DNA from: Taklimakanibacter sp021828105
GTDB lineage: Bacteria; Pseudomonadota; Alphaproteobacteria; Rhizobiales; Aestuariivirgaceae
Reading direction: 5' to 3'
NCBI GenBank assembly: GCA_021828105.1
Contig: JAKATG010000003.1
Coordinates: forward strand, 248,001 to 312,000
Length of the DNA: 64,000 nucleotides
The notes below the pieces were generated by a model. That model was not told the origin of the DNA. It was given only the letters and a program-made list of their open reading frames with translations, and did no database searches. The translations under genes were made by a program, and so were the position numbers. Shown piece by piece: positions 44,049 to 53,007 of this stretch. Every line of letters begins with the position of its first letter. Within the stretch, counting starts at the first letter, position 1.

Positions 44049-45115
44049 CGGAAAAGAATCGCGACATCATCACGCTGGCGGGCGTGAGCAAGGTCTATGG
44101 TCCCGTCGAGGTGCTGAAGCCCATCGATCTCGCCGTCAAGGACGGAGAGTTCCTGACGCTCTTGGGTCCCTCGGGCTCCGGCAAGACGACGATCCTGCGC
44201 CTCATTGGCGGCTTCACGCCGCCAAGCGGCGGCCGCATCCTTCTCGATGGCGAGGACATATCGCGCCTGCCCATCTTTGCGCGCCCGCTCAACACCGTCT
44301 TCCAGGACTATGCGCTCTTCCCGCATATGACGGTGGCACAGAATGTCGGCTTCGGCCTCAGGGTCCGCAAGCGCCCCAAGGCCGAGGTCGCCCGGCGGGT
44401 CGCCGAGGTCCTCTCCGTCGTCGGCCTCACCGACAAGGCCCGGCGCTTTCCATCCGATCTGAGCGGCGGGCAGCGCCAGCGCGTGGCGCTCGCCCGCGCC
44501 ATCATCTGCGCGCCGCGCCTGATCCTGCTCGATGAACCCCTTGCGGCACTCGATGCCGAATTGCGCCGCTCCATGCAGGTTTTCCTCAAGGACCTGCAGC
44601 GGCAGATCCGCACCACCTTCATTTTCGTGACCCACGACCAGGAAGAGGCGATCGCCGTTTCCGACCGCATCGCGGTGATGAACCAGGGACGGATCGAGCA
44701 GATCGGCACGCCGGAGGATGTCTATTACCGCCCGCACAGCGAATTCGTCGCCCGCTTTTTCGGCGAGAACAATGTGCTCGCCGCCGCTTTGGACGACGGC
44801 GCGGTGAGGAGCATTCTCGGCCGCCATGCGGTCGCGAGGCCCCCGGCGTTGGGCGCCACCCTCCACGTCGCCATCCGCCCCGAACGCCTGTCGCTTGCCG
44901 GCCGCTCCGGCGCGCCCGGACATGACAGCCTCTCGGCCATAGTCGAGAAGCGCACCTTTCTGGGCCCGGTGACGGAGCTCATCTTGCGCCCGGAAGGTGC
45001 GCCGGAAGCGCTCAAGCTCCGGTTGGCCGATGGCAGCCTCGCGGCGCTGCCGGCCATTGGCGAAAAGGTTACCCTTGCCTGGTCGCGCTCGGACATCAGC
45101 CTGCTCGCGAGCTAG
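44045..45115 (+). CDS. Polyamine-type ABC transporter ATPase (PotA/PotG-like)
   Basis: 356-aa ATPase. Walker A GPSGSGKTT, Q-loop NTVFQDYALFPHMTV, signature LSGGQRQRVALARAI, Walker B LILLDEPLAALD and switch His FVTHDQEEA are intact. The C-terminal TOBE-type domain has HVAIRPERLSL and FLGPVTELILR. It overlaps the binding-protein stop by ATGA. It drives uptake through the two following permeases. Confidence 0.93.
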   Translation: MTEKNRDIITLAGVSKVYGPVEVLKPIDLAVKDGEFLTLLGPSGSGKTTILRLIGGFTPPSGGRILLDGEDISRLPIFARPLNTVFQDYALFPHMTVAQNVGFGLRVRKRPKAEVARRVAEVLSVVGLTDKARRFPSDLSGGQRQRVALARAIICAPRLILLDEPLAALDAELRRSMQVFLKDLQRQIRTTFIFVTHDQEEAIAVSDRIAVMNQGRIEQIGTPEDVYYRPHSEFVARFFGENNVLAAALDDGAVRSILGRHAVARPPALGATLHVAIRPERLSLAGRSGAPGHDSLSAIVEKRTFLGPVTELILRPEGAPEALKLRLADGSLAALPAIGEKVTLAWSRSDISLLAS

Positions 45116-45118
45116 CCC

Positions 45119-46027
45119 ATGGTGTCGATGACCACAGAGATCACGGCGGCAGCGCGAACCCAAAGCGAACCCTCGCGGCTGCGCTTGCCAGGGCGGGGCG
45201 GGCACATCGCCGCCCTCCTCGTCTATGGGCTGCCCTCGCTCCTCATCGTCCTCCCCCTCGGCTCTTTCCTCATCTATGCCTTCTGGTCGGTCGAGAACGG
45301 CAAGGTGGTCAAAGGCTTCACCTTGAAGAATTTCCGGGAATTCTTCACCGGCCCGATCTATCTCGACGTCTTTCTCTCCTCGCTGCTCCTGTCGCTTGCG
45401 GTTTCGCTGATCGCCCTGGTCCTCGGCTATATCGTCGCCTATGTCGTCTGGCGCATCGAGGGGCGGCTCAAATATTTCCTGCTGCTGGTGACGATATTGC
45501 CGCTCGCCATGAGCTATATCGTCAAGATCTATGCGATGCGTGGCATTCTGGGTTTCAACGGCTATCTCAACTGGCTCCTGGTATCGAGCGGTCTCATCGA
45601 GGCACCCAGCCGGCTCTTCATCTACAATCAGAAATCGGTACTGATCACCATGGCAGTCATCTACCTGCCCTATGCGATCTTCCCGATCTTCCTGTCGCTG
45701 GAGCGCATTCCCTCCTCTCTCCTCCATGCCGCCGCCGATCTCGGTGCCAGGCCCTATCAGGTCTTCCGCCATGTGGTATTGTCGCTGAGCCTGCCCGGAT
45801 CCATCGTCGGCGCGCTGTTCGTCATGGTTCTATCGCTGGGGGATTTCATGACGCCGCAAATGGTGGGCGGCAATCAGGGGTTCACTTTCGGCAGCGTCGT
45901 CTGGAGCCAGTTCGGCATGGCCTATAACTGGCCACTGGGCGTAGCGCTGGCCATCATCCTGCTCGCCGCAAGCCTCGCCATCGTGGCGCTTGCCGCGCTG
46001 GTCGCGAAAAAGGCGCGCGTCAAATGA
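45119..46027 (+). CDS. Polyamine-type ABC transporter permease (PotB/PotH-like)
   Basis: 302-aa inner-membrane permease with about six hydrophobic segments after a hydrophilic N-terminal tail. The EAA loop reads LHAAADLGARPYQVFRHVVL, and the following SLPGSIVGALFVMVLSLGDF and MTPQMVGG are typical of PotB/PotH. It starts 3 nt after the ATPase stop (ATG 45119; ATG 45128 is possible) and overlaps the next permease by ATGA. Confidence 0.92.
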   Translation: MVSMTTEITAAARTQSEPSRLRLPGRGGHIAALLVYGLPSLLIVLPLGSFLIYAFWSVENGKVVKGFTLKNFREFFTGPIYLDVFLSSLLLSLAVSLIALVLGYIVAYVVWRIEGRLKYFLLLVTILPLAMSYIVKIYAMRGILGFNGYLNWLLVSSGLIEAPSRLFIYNQKSVLITMAVIYLPYAIFPIFLSLERIPSSLLHAAADLGARPYQVFRHVVLSLSLPGSIVGALFVMVLSLGDFMTPQMVGGNQGFTFGSVVWSQFGMAYNWPLGVALAIILLAASLAIVALAALVAKKARVK

Positions 46028-46815
46028 CCCGGCTCGAGCGCCTGACCCTCATCGTCCTCTGGTGCATCACCGGGCTGATCTTCGCCGCCCTCTATCTCCC
46101 GGCCCTTCTCGTGGTGTTCCAGTCCTTCTTCGACCGCGCCGGCCGGTCGATCGCTTTCGACAGCTTCGGCCTCAAATGGTACCGGGCCCTTCTCGACAAT
46201 GGCGATATCCTCTCGGCCCTCGGAACGTCCCTGATCGTCGGCTGCGCCGCGGTCGCCGTCAGTGCGTCCCTGGCGCTCCTCATCGCCTATTACATGAAGA
46301 CCGGCGAGCGCCGCGGCCGGCGCTATGTCGAATTCGTCATCTTCATGCCCTTCGTGCTCCCGGCCATCATCACCGGCATCGCGCTCCTCATCACCTTCCG
46401 CGAGCTCGGCATCGAAAGCGGCATCCTCACCGTCACCTTGGGCCACATCGCCATCATCCTGGCGGTGCTCTATCGGATGATCACGGTACGCCTCGAAAGT
46501 CTCGAGGACAGCCAGATCGAGGCCGCCCTCGATCTCGGCGCCAATCACCGCCAGGCCTTCCTCTTCGTGGTTTTGCCGCAATTGCGCTCGGCCCTGATCA
46601 CCAGCTCGCTCCTCGCTTTCACCTTGAGCTTCGATGAGACACTGGTCACCTTCTTCCTCTCCGGCTCCGACATGACCATCCCGATCAGACTGTGGTCGAT
46701 GATGCGGGTCGGCTTCTCGCCCGAGGTGAATGCCTTCGTGTCGCTCGTCCTTCTGGTGACCATGACGACCGCCGTCCTCAGCGCCCTTTCCTTCCGGAAC
46801 CCGATCGTGAAATAG
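46024..46815 (+). CDS. Polyamine-type ABC transporter permease (PotC/PotI-like)
   Basis: 263-aa inner-membrane permease. It has the PotC-type LYLPALLVVFQSFFDRAG, the EAA loop IEAALDLGANHRQAFLFVVL and the conserved C-terminal LLAFTLSFDETLVTFFLSGS. Start ATG 46024 overlaps the preceding stop (ATGA). It completes the four-part importer. Confidence 0.92.
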   Translation: MTRLERLTLIVLWCITGLIFAALYLPALLVVFQSFFDRAGRSIAFDSFGLKWYRALLDNGDILSALGTSLIVGCAAVAVSASLALLIAYYMKTGERRGRRYVEFVIFMPFVLPAIITGIALLITFRELGIESGILTVTLGHIAIILAVLYRMITVRLESLEDSQIEAALDLGANHRQAFLFVVLPQLRSALITSSLLAFTLSFDETLVTFFLSGSDMTIPIRLWSMMRVGFSPEVNAFVSLVLLVTMTTAVLSALSFRNPIVK

Positions 46816-46824
46816 ATGTGAAGC

Positions 46825-47493
46825 ATGATGAACGCGAAAATGGATCTCGAGCTCGGCTATCGCAGCCTGCCGGATGCGATAGCCGATCACATCGTCAATC
46901 TCATCGCCACGGGCCAATTGCAGCCCGGCCAGCGCCTCTATGAGAAGGACATCTGCAACCTGCTCAATGTCAGCCGCATACCGGCGCGCGAGGCGCTGCG
47001 CACGCTGCAGACCCAGGGCGTGGTGCGCTCCGAGCCCAACCGCGGAACCTTCATCACCCATTTCGGATCGAGCGAGACGCTGGAGTTGCTCGAGATCAGG
47101 CTGTGCGTCGAGCGTATCGCGGTGCGGCGGCTCCTCGCCCGCGCCGCTAACGAGCCCCGCCTCCTCGATGAGCTCCTGGAGAATATCGCCGCGATGAAAA
47201 GGGCCGCGCTCCTATCCGACCGCCTGTCCTATTGCCGCGCCGATCTCTCCTTCCACGAACGCGTGGTGACGCTGTCCGATTCGCCCATGCTCAAGCCGAT
47301 CTGGGACTCGCTCTCCCGCGGCGTCCTGGTCTTCCTCATGCAGGAGCGTGACGACAGCTACGACTTCAACAAGTCGGTCATCGATCACGAGAAGCTGATC
47401 GCCCTCATGCGAGGAGGCGATCTCGCCCGCATCGAGGCCGAATGGGCCCATCACATCGGCGTCGTCATCGGCAATCTGGAACCGGACTTGTGA
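46825..47493 (+). CDS. GntR-family (FCD) transcriptional regulator
   Basis: 222-aa regulator. The winged helix-turn-helix covers about residues 10-75 (QPGQRLYEKDICNLLNVSRI then PAREALRTLQTQGVV). The FCD domain has metal-ligand candidates in CRADLSFHERVVTLSD, VIDHEKLIALMRGGD and EWAHHIGVV. It sits inside the operon, 9 nt after the last permease, so it probably autoregulates the whole unit through the 30-bp palindrome at 41607-41636. The likely inducer is the transported amine or beta-amino acid (inference). Confidence 0.92.
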   Translation: MMNAKMDLELGYRSLPDAIADHIVNLIATGQLQPGQRLYEKDICNLLNVSRIPAREALRTLQTQGVVRSEPNRGTFITHFGSSETLELLEIRLCVERIAVRRLLARAANEPRLLDELLENIAAMKRAALLSDRLSYCRADLSFHERVVTLSDSPMLKPIWDSLSRGVLVFLMQERDDSYDFNKSVIDHEKLIALMRGGDLARIEAEWAHHIGVVIGNLEPDL

Positions 47494-47498
47494 GCCTC

Positions 47499-48506
47499 AT
47501 GCCTCGCCGTCTCGGCCGGACGCAGCTGTCGCTTCCGGCCTTTGGTCTCGGTTGCGCGCCATTGGGCGAGCTCTACGCGCCGATCCCGGAAGCCGTCGCG
47601 CGGGAAACGCTCTGTGCCGCCTGGGACGGCGGTATTCGCTATTACGACACCTCGCCCTGGTATGGCCGGGGCTTGAGCGAATTGCGCCTGGGCCAGCTTC
47701 TGCGCCGGAAGCCGCGCCGCGAATTCCTGATCTCGACCAAGATTGGCCGGACATTCCATCGCCCGCGCGATCCCGACAATTTTGTCGGCGACTTCTGGCA
47801 AGGCGGCTCACCCTTCGAGCAGCGCTTCGACTACACCTATGACGGCGTCATGCGCTCCTATGAGCAGAGCATGATGCGCACCGGCCTCAACCGCTTCGAC
47901 TTGCTGCTCATTCATGATCTCGACATCGCCGAGATGGGCTCAGGCGATCTTGTCGCCCATCACTTTCGCGACCTCGAGCGCTCCGGCTGGCGGGCACTGG
48001 AGATGCTGCGGCGCGAGGGCGAGATCGAAGGCGTCGGAGCCGGCGTCAACATCCTGGGTACTATCCCCGAGATGCTGAAGCGTTTCGATCTCGACGCCTT
48101 CCTGGTGGCCATGCCCTACAATCTTCTCGACCAGCGCCCGTTGGACGCGGAATTTCCGCTCTGCGCCGAGCGCTCCGCCGGCATCATCATCGGATCGCCT
48201 TTTGCCTCAGGCATCCTGGCGACCGGATCGAAGGCGCAGAAGCCTTTATTCAACTATGCCCCGGCGCATCCTGAGATCATCGCCAAGGTACGCTCGATCG
48301 AGGTGGTCTGCGCCCGATATGACATATCGCTCAAGGCCGCCGCCATGCAATTCCCCTTGCGCCATCCCTTGGTGGCGAGCGTCATCTTCGGCGCGATCGG
48401 CCGCAGCCAGGCTCTCGAAAACATGGCGCTTTTCTCCTGTCCTATCCCCGAGGCCTTTTGGCAGGAATTGCGCGATCTGAGCCTCATCCATCCCCTGTCC
48501 CCATGA
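47499..48506 (+). CDS. Aldo/keto reductase (D-threo-aldose/pyridoxal dehydrogenase-like)
   Basis: 335-aa AKR-superfamily (beta/alpha)8-barrel oxidoreductase. The N-terminal LGRTQLSLPAFGLGCAPLGE and the catalytic-Tyr segment YYDTSPWYGRGLSELRLGQL with FLISTKIGR are clear. LLIHDLD replaces the common LxHxPD and is seen in the D-threo-aldose 1-dehydrogenase branch. ATG 47499 is used; GTG 47490, overlapping the GntR stop, is also possible. In this operon it may oxidise or reduce an aldehyde made by the aminotransferase step, but no substrate can be read. Confidence 0.88.
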   Translation: MPRRLGRTQLSLPAFGLGCAPLGELYAPIPEAVARETLCAAWDGGIRYYDTSPWYGRGLSELRLGQLLRRKPRREFLISTKIGRTFHRPRDPDNFVGDFWQGGSPFEQRFDYTYDGVMRSYEQSMMRTGLNRFDLLLIHDLDIAEMGSGDLVAHHFRDLERSGWRALEMLRREGEIEGVGAGVNILGTIPEMLKRFDLDAFLVAMPYNLLDQRPLDAEFPLCAERSAGIIIGSPFASGILATGSKAQKPLFNYAPAHPEIIAKVRSIEVVCARYDISLKAAAMQFPLRHPLVASVIFGAIGRSQALENMALFSCPIPEAFWQELRDLSLIHPLSP

Positions 48507-49369
48507 TGAAGAACAAAATGGACGTCTGTCTCATCGGTCTCGGAAGAATGGGCGCTCCCATGGCCGCGACACTTGCCGCCAAGGGATTTGCCGTGCGCGC
48601 TTGGACACGCACCGAGCGCCCCGACATGCGGCGTGACGCGCGCATCACGCTCTTGCCGACCGCCGAGGCGGCGGTCGCGGGCGCGGACGCCGTCATCCTG
48701 ATGCTTTCGGACGGCAATGCCACGGAGGAGCTTCTGTTCGGACGGAAGCTTGCGCAGGCGATCGGAAAAGAGGCGATCGTCATCGACATGGCGACGATCG
48801 GCCCGAACGCGGCGCGCGATCACGCCGCGCGTTTGGCCAAGCTTGGCCTCCGCTATATCGATGCGCCGGTCTCGGGCGGCGTCAAAGGCGCCGAAGCCGG
48901 CACGCTCACCATTTTCGCCGGTGGCGGGCGCGAGGATTTTGCCGCCGCCACTCCCTTCCTGGCGGCGCTGGGGACCCCGCATCATCTGGGTCCGGTCGGT
49001 GCCGGCCAGACGGCCAAGCTCGCCAATCAGATCATGGTCGCGATCTATATTGGCGCCGTGGCCGAAGGCCTGCATTTCGCCGAGGCGCAAGGCCTGGATG
49101 CATCAGCACTGGTCGGCGCCCTGCAGGGCGGCTTCGCCGACAGCGCCATCCTGCGCCAGCATGGGGCGAAGATGGCGGCGCGATCCTTCGCGCCGGGCGG
49201 CACGTGCCGCCTGCATCTGAAGGATCTCGATCTTGCTTTCGATCTCATCGCTCCGGAGCAGCCTCGCCTGCATCTGGGTGAAGCGATCCGCGAGCGCTTT
49301 CGTGCCTTGGTCGCCGCCGGCCAGAGCGAGGCCGATCACAGCGCCTATTTCCTGACCTATGGCGCCTGA
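48503..49369 (+). CDS. Beta-hydroxyacid dehydrogenase (3-hydroxyisobutyrate dehydrogenase family)
   Basis: 288-aa NAD(P)-dependent dehydrogenase. The N-terminal Rossmann motif is CLIGLGRMGAPMAATLAAKG. The substrate-binding DAPVSGGVKGAEAGTLTIF and the catalytic lysine in GQTAKLANQIM are intact. It overlaps the AKR stop (ATGA) and ends the operon. It probably interconverts a beta-hydroxyacid and a semialdehyde or oxo acid. With the beta-amino-acid aminotransferase this suggests a transamination-then-reduction route (inference). Confidence 0.92.
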   Translation: MMKNKMDVCLIGLGRMGAPMAATLAAKGFAVRAWTRTERPDMRRDARITLLPTAEAAVAGADAVILMLSDGNATEELLFGRKLAQAIGKEAIVIDMATIGPNAARDHAARLAKLGLRYIDAPVSGGVKGAEAGTLTIFAGGGREDFAAATPFLAALGTPHHLGPVGAGQTAKLANQIMVAIYIGAVAEGLHFAEAQGLDASALVGALQGGFADSAILRQHGAKMAARSFAPGGTCRLHLKDLDLAFDLIAPEQPRLHLGEAIRERFRALVAAGQSEADHSAYFLTYGA

Positions 49370-49373
49370 CGCC

Positions 49374-49973
49374 TTACGACAGGATCTGGTAATGCGCCTC
49401 GACCGGATTGCCGGCATTGATCGGCAGCATGTCCTGCGGGCAGGCCGACATGGCGATGATGCAATCCATCTTGGCGCGCAGCACCACATAGTCGCCCGCT
49501 TTCGAGAGCGGCTCGCCCCAGCCGGTCGTGCCGTCCTTGTTGAGCGGAATGTTCATCCACAGATTGAGCGGCGACGGCACCTCCGGCGCCTCGAGGCCGA
49601 TCTGGCGCATGGCGGCCTTGAGATTGTCGGTGCAGTTGTCGTGATATTCGGTGCAGCCCAGGAGCCCGTAGCGATAGTCGTCGCAGGCCGCGAACAGCGT
49701 GTCATGGACGCCGGGCGAGGTGTCCTCCTCGAAATGGAGGATGGTGCGCCTGCGGTTGGTGACGAGATCGTGCCCTTTGCGCGGGAAGATCGTGCCGATG
49801 GTCGGGCGCAGATGCTCCATCGACATGAACTCATGCGGGTCCTCGGCGCTGAAGGCCCAGGTGTCGACCACCTGGTGGCCATGGGTGTTGATGATCTTGA
49901 TCGCCTGGCCTGAGCCGAGGCGGCAGGCCCGCCCCTTGCGGGCTGGAACCAGTTTCACGTCACTTGCTGTCAT
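49374..49973 (-). CDS. DUF1989 (urea-carboxylase-associated) family protein
   Basis: 199-aa protein of the DUF1989 family. Recognisable parts are IINTHGHQVVDTWAFSAED, MSMEHLRPTIGTIFPRKG, TILHFEEDTSPGVHDTLFAA and SPLNLWMNIPLNKDG. Conserved His, Cys (AACDDYRYG, GCTEYHDNC) and Glu residues suggest metal binding. Relatives adjacent to urea carboxylase act as carboxyguanidine deiminase subunits in guanidine breakdown, usually as a pair; here there is one. Its start overlaps the agmatinase-family gene by 14 nt, so both are probably made together for guanidino-compound use. Confidence 0.88.
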   Translation of the reverse strand: MTASDVKLVPARKGRACRLGSGQAIKIINTHGHQVVDTWAFSAEDPHEFMSMEHLRPTIGTIFPRKGHDLVTNRRRTILHFEEDTSPGVHDTLFAACDDYRYGLLGCTEYHDNCTDNLKAAMRQIGLEAPEVPSPLNLWMNIPLNKDGTTGWGEPLSKAGDYVVLRAKMDCIIAMSACPQDMLPINAGNPVEAHYQILS

Positions 49974-50925
49974 TTTTGCGGGCCTCGAAGATATAGCCGA
50001 TGAAGTTGAGAAGGACCTGGGCGGCGAGGAAGCCGGTGATGCCGGAGGGATCGTAGGCCGGCGCCACTTCCACGAGATCGACGCCGACGACCTTGCCGCG
50101 CTTGACCAGTCCCTGCAGGATTTCCATCACTTCGTAATAGAGGAAGCCGCCATGGCTCGGCGTGCCGGTGCCGGGCGCGATCGAGGGATCGAAGCCGTCG
50201 ATGTCGATGGTCACATAATAGCGCGCACCTTGCGGGATCTTGGCGAGCACGCCCTCGGCGCCGAGACGGCGTGCCTGGCGGACGGAGAGGATGGTCGAGC
50301 CCCGGGCGCGCGCATCCTCATAGCCTTCGCGTGCGGTCGAGGAGACATTGCGGATGCCGATCTGGGTGAGGCCAGAGACATGGCTCTGCTCCGCCGCGCG
50401 GCGCATCGGGTTGCCATGGCCTTCGCGCACCCCGTGCCGGACATCGACGAAATCGAGATGAGCGTCGATCTGGACGATATGGATCGGCCCATGCTCGCTG
50501 AAGGCGCGCACACAGGGGATGTTGACCGCATGGTCGCCGCCCAGCATCACCGGCAGGGCGCCGCGCGCGAGGAGCTTGCGCACCGCCTTCTCGGCATTGG
50601 CATGGCTCTTGGCGGTGTCGGTATGGACCATATCGGCATCGCCGACATCGACGATGCGCACCTGATCGAGCGGCAGATAGGTGACGTCGTCCTCATGGTC
50701 ATAGGCGCCGCCATGGCCGAAGGAGAACAAGGTCGAGGCCTCGCGGATGGCGCGCGGTCCGAAGCGGGCGCCCGAGCGATATTGCGTGCCCATGTCATAG
50801 GGGATGCCGAGCACCGCGACATCGGCGTCGATCTTGTCCCAGTCGGTCGCGATCGGGCGCTTGCCGAAGGTGCAATGTCCGACAAAGGGCAGATCGAGCC
50901 TGCCGCTTTCATATCCATGACTCAT
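49960..50925 (-). CDS. Agmatinase-family ureohydrolase
   Basis: 321-aa binuclear-Mn hydrolase. All canonical motifs are present: LGGDHAVNIP, IDAHLDFVD, YYVTIDIDGFDPSIAPGTGT and GVDLVEVAPAYD, with an N-terminal GIPYDMGTQYRSGARFGPRA. It releases urea from a guanidino compound such as agmatine or guanidinobutyrate. ATG 50925 follows GGGGAGAG closely. It is upstream of and overlaps the DUF1989 gene, and downstream of a LysR gene on the same strand, with a LysR-type site in the gap. It keeps the standard DAHxD and DP residues that the ureohydrolase at 21.7 kb lacks. Confidence 0.93.
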   Translation of the reverse strand: MSHGYESGRLDLPFVGHCTFGKRPIATDWDKIDADVAVLGIPYDMGTQYRSGARFGPRAIREASTLFSFGHGGAYDHEDDVTYLPLDQVRIVDVGDADMVHTDTAKSHANAEKAVRKLLARGALPVMLGGDHAVNIPCVRAFSEHGPIHIVQIDAHLDFVDVRHGVREGHGNPMRRAAEQSHVSGLTQIGIRNVSSTAREGYEDARARGSTILSVRQARRLGAEGVLAKIPQGARYYVTIDIDGFDPSIAPGTGTPSHGGFLYYEVMEILQGLVKRGKVVGVDLVEVAPAYDPSGITGFLAAQVLLNFIGYIFEARKNDSK

Positions 50926-51001
50926 GCTCTCTCCCCTTTGTCCTTGAGGTCCGCTATTTCGCCACGCCGCTTTCCGGCAAAAAAGCTGAAACTCGTGATC
51001 A

Positions 51002-51988
51002 TCATATCGATTTTTTCGATTTATTCCGCCGCCCGGCCAGTTTTTCTTGCGGCGCCGTGTTGAACACCGCCTGGGCCGCCGCGGCGAGGCGCCCGTCCTG
51101 CGCATGCACCCCTTCCGCCACCAGCCCGCGGATGAACAATCGCTGCAAGGGTGAGCTTGGCGTGTCGCTCTTGGTCACGATGACGAAGGGCCTGACGATG
51201 CGGGTCTCGGGCGACATCAAAGCCCGCATCTGGCGGCGCTCGACCCAGTGATTGGCATAATGCTCGGGCAGGTAGCCCAGGAACTCGCCGCTCAGGATGA
51301 AGGCGGCCTGGGCTTCCATATTCGTGGCATGGGCGCGCACCGGGGCCTTTCTGAAGAAATGCAGCTCGCGGTTATTGGCATAGGGCCTGACCACGAATTC
51401 GGATGCCTCGATCTCGGCGCGCGTCGGCTTTGCCTTGAACAAGGGATGGAGATGGCCGCAATAGAGCGAATTCATCTCCTCGTGGAACAGGATCTGATCG
51501 AAGCCGTCGGGAATGTCGAGCCGCGGGATCACCGCGAGATCGAGCCCGCCCGTCGCGACCTGCGCCATCAGCACATCGGGCGAGCTCACGGTGAGCTTGA
51601 TCTCGACATCGGGCGAGTTCCTGACGCATTGCTTGATGACGCTCGGAAAATCGAAGCGCGGATCGGTGATGGTGTTGTCGACCATGCCGACGCGGAGCGT
51701 GCCCACCACCTTGTGATGCAGCTCGCCCAGCACGCCCTCGAAGGCCGAGATCGAGGCGACGAGCGATTTCGACCCGTCATAGACCGCCTGACCGCGCTCG
51801 GTGAGCACGAAGCCCTTGCGCCCGCGCTGGCAGAGATCGAAGCCGAGCCGCTCCTCCAGCGCGCGCAAATGGAAGCTCACCGTCGACTGGCTCATGCCGA
51901 GCGCCAGCTGGGTGCCGAGGAACCCGCCATGCTCGACGAGGGCTCTGAACACGGTGAGCGATCTGAGGTCGCTGGGCGAGAAGCGCAT
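51002..51988 (-). CDS. LysR-family transcriptional regulator
   Basis: 328-aa LysR-type regulator. The helix-turn-helix is in LTVFRALVEHGGFLGTQLAL then SQSTVSFHLRALEERLGFDL. The effector domain starts at TLRVGMVDNTI and contains LDLAVIPRLDIPDGFDQILF. The C-terminus is basic (LAGRRNKSKKSI). ATG 51988 is preferred over 52033 because AAGGGAAA precedes it. It stands between the agmatinase operon (same strand) and a divergent amino-acid transporter, and ATC-N9-GAT sites are found on both sides, so it probably regulates both. Confidence 0.92.
   Translation of the reverse strand: MRFSPSDLRSLTVFRALVEHGGFLGTQLALGMSQSTVSFHLRALEERLGFDLCQRGRKGFVLTERGQAVYDGSKSLVASISAFEGVLGELHHKVVGTLRVGMVDNTITDPRFDFPSVIKQCVRNSPDVEIKLTVSSPDVLMAQVATGGLDLAVIPRLDIPDGFDQILFHEEMNSLYCGHLHPLFKAKPTRAEIEASEFVVRPYANNRELHFFRKAPVRAHATNMEAQAAFILSGEFLGYLPEHYANHWVERRQMRALMSPETRIVRPFVIVTKSDTPSSPLQRLFIRGLVAEGVHAQDGRLAAAAQAVFNTAPQEKLAGRRNKSKKSI
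51003..51023. promoter_or_regulatory. LysR-type site before agmatinase gene
   Basis: CATATC-N9-GATTTA overlaps the LysR gene's stop, 78 bp upstream of the agmatinase start. It keeps the ATC-N9-GAT layout, and its left arm matches the site at 52036-52041 exactly. The right arm is weaker. Confidence 0.4.
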
Positions 51989-52033
51989 GTTTCCCTTTCC
52001 CGGATGGAAAAAGCCATTCTGGCAGATTTGCAA

Positions 52034-52058
52034 CTCATATCAACTCTTTCGATATGAG
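52034..52058. promoter_or_regulatory. LysR-type operator in divergent promoter region
   Basis: CTCATATC and GATATGAG are perfect 8-bp inverted arms around a 9-bp centre, so the site contains the classical ATC-N9-GAT. It is located between the LysR gene (start 51988) and the divergent binding-protein gene (start 52144), where a LysR recognition site is expected. Confidence 0.65.
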
Positions 52059-52143
52059 GCCGAGCAACTTCATATTTTTTGCAGCAAAGGCCTTTGCTTG
52101 GATGCCTCCTCGAAGAACCAGAATTCTCACAGCAGGGTGGAAC

Positions 52144-53001
52144 ATGATGATCAATGCCAGAACCAAGCTCTTCGGCGCCTTCGTCTTGGCCTTTGGCCTA
52201 TGCGCGTCGCTCGCAGACTCGGCGCAAGCCGAAGACCTCCTCGCCGGCATCAAGGCCAAGGGAAAATTCACCGTCGCCACCGAAGCGCGCTTCCCGCCTT
52301 TCGAATTCGTCGAGAGCGGCAAGATCGTCGGCTATTCGACCGACATGATGGAAGAGGTGATGAAAGCTTTGCCGGGCGTCGAACTGGAGCGCCTCGATCT
52401 GCCCTGGCAGGGTATCCTGCCCGGCCTCGCGGCGAAGCGCTTCGACTATGTCGTGACCTCGGTCACGGTGACCAAGGAGCGCTACGACGCCTATCATCTG
52501 AGCCTGCCGATCGCCGACGCCACCATGGCGATCCTGAAGCGCAAGGATGACGACACGATCAAGAAGCCGGAGGACATCGCGGGCAAGGTCGTCGGATCGC
52601 AGACGGGCTCGGCCCAGTTGCAGGCGCTCGAGGCCTTCGCCGCCGAGCTTTCGACCAAGGGAACGCCGATCAGCGGCACCAAGACCTATGTCGATTTCTC
52701 CGAAGCCTATGCGGATCTGGGCGCTGGGCGTATTTCCGCCGTCGTCAACAGCCTGCCCAATCTGTTGGAAGCCCAGCGCCAGCGGCCCGATGTCTTCGAG
52801 GTCGTGCTGCCGACCTTCGGGCCCAAGACCTATTTCTCCTGGGCCGGCCGCAAGGACGAGGACAGCGCCGCTTTGAATGACCTCATCGATGCCGAACTGC
52901 GCAAGCTCGGCGAGAGCGGCAAGCTTGCCGAATTGCAGAAGAAGTGGTTCGGCGCCCCGATGGAGCTGCCGAGCGACAAGCTTCCCGAACCCGCGAAGTG
53001 A
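52144..53001 (+). CDS. Polar amino acid ABC transporter binding protein
   Basis: 285-aa periplasmic binding protein (SBP family 3). The signal peptide MMINARTKLFGAFVLAFGLC ends near SAQA/EDL. Family parts are GKFTVATEARFPPFEFVESG, YSTDMMEEVMKALPGVELE and KKPEDIAGKVVGSQTGSAQL. ATG 52144 (or 52147) follows CAGGGTGG. Two permeases and an ATPase follow. It is divergent from the LysR gene and probably co-regulated with the agmatinase operon, so basic amino acids, agmatine or other guanidino compounds are plausible ligands (inference). Confidence 0.92.
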   Translation: MMINARTKLFGAFVLAFGLCASLADSAQAEDLLAGIKAKGKFTVATEARFPPFEFVESGKIVGYSTDMMEEVMKALPGVELERLDLPWQGILPGLAAKRFDYVVTSVTVTKERYDAYHLSLPIADATMAILKRKDDDTIKKPEDIAGKVVGSQTGSAQLQALEAFAAELSTKGTPISGTKTYVDFSEAYADLGAGRISAVVNSLPNLLEAQRQRPDVFEVVLPTFGPKTYFSWAGRKDEDSAALNDLIDAELRKLGESGKLAELQKKWFGAPMELPSDKLPEPAK

Positions 53002-53007
53002 CGTGAG

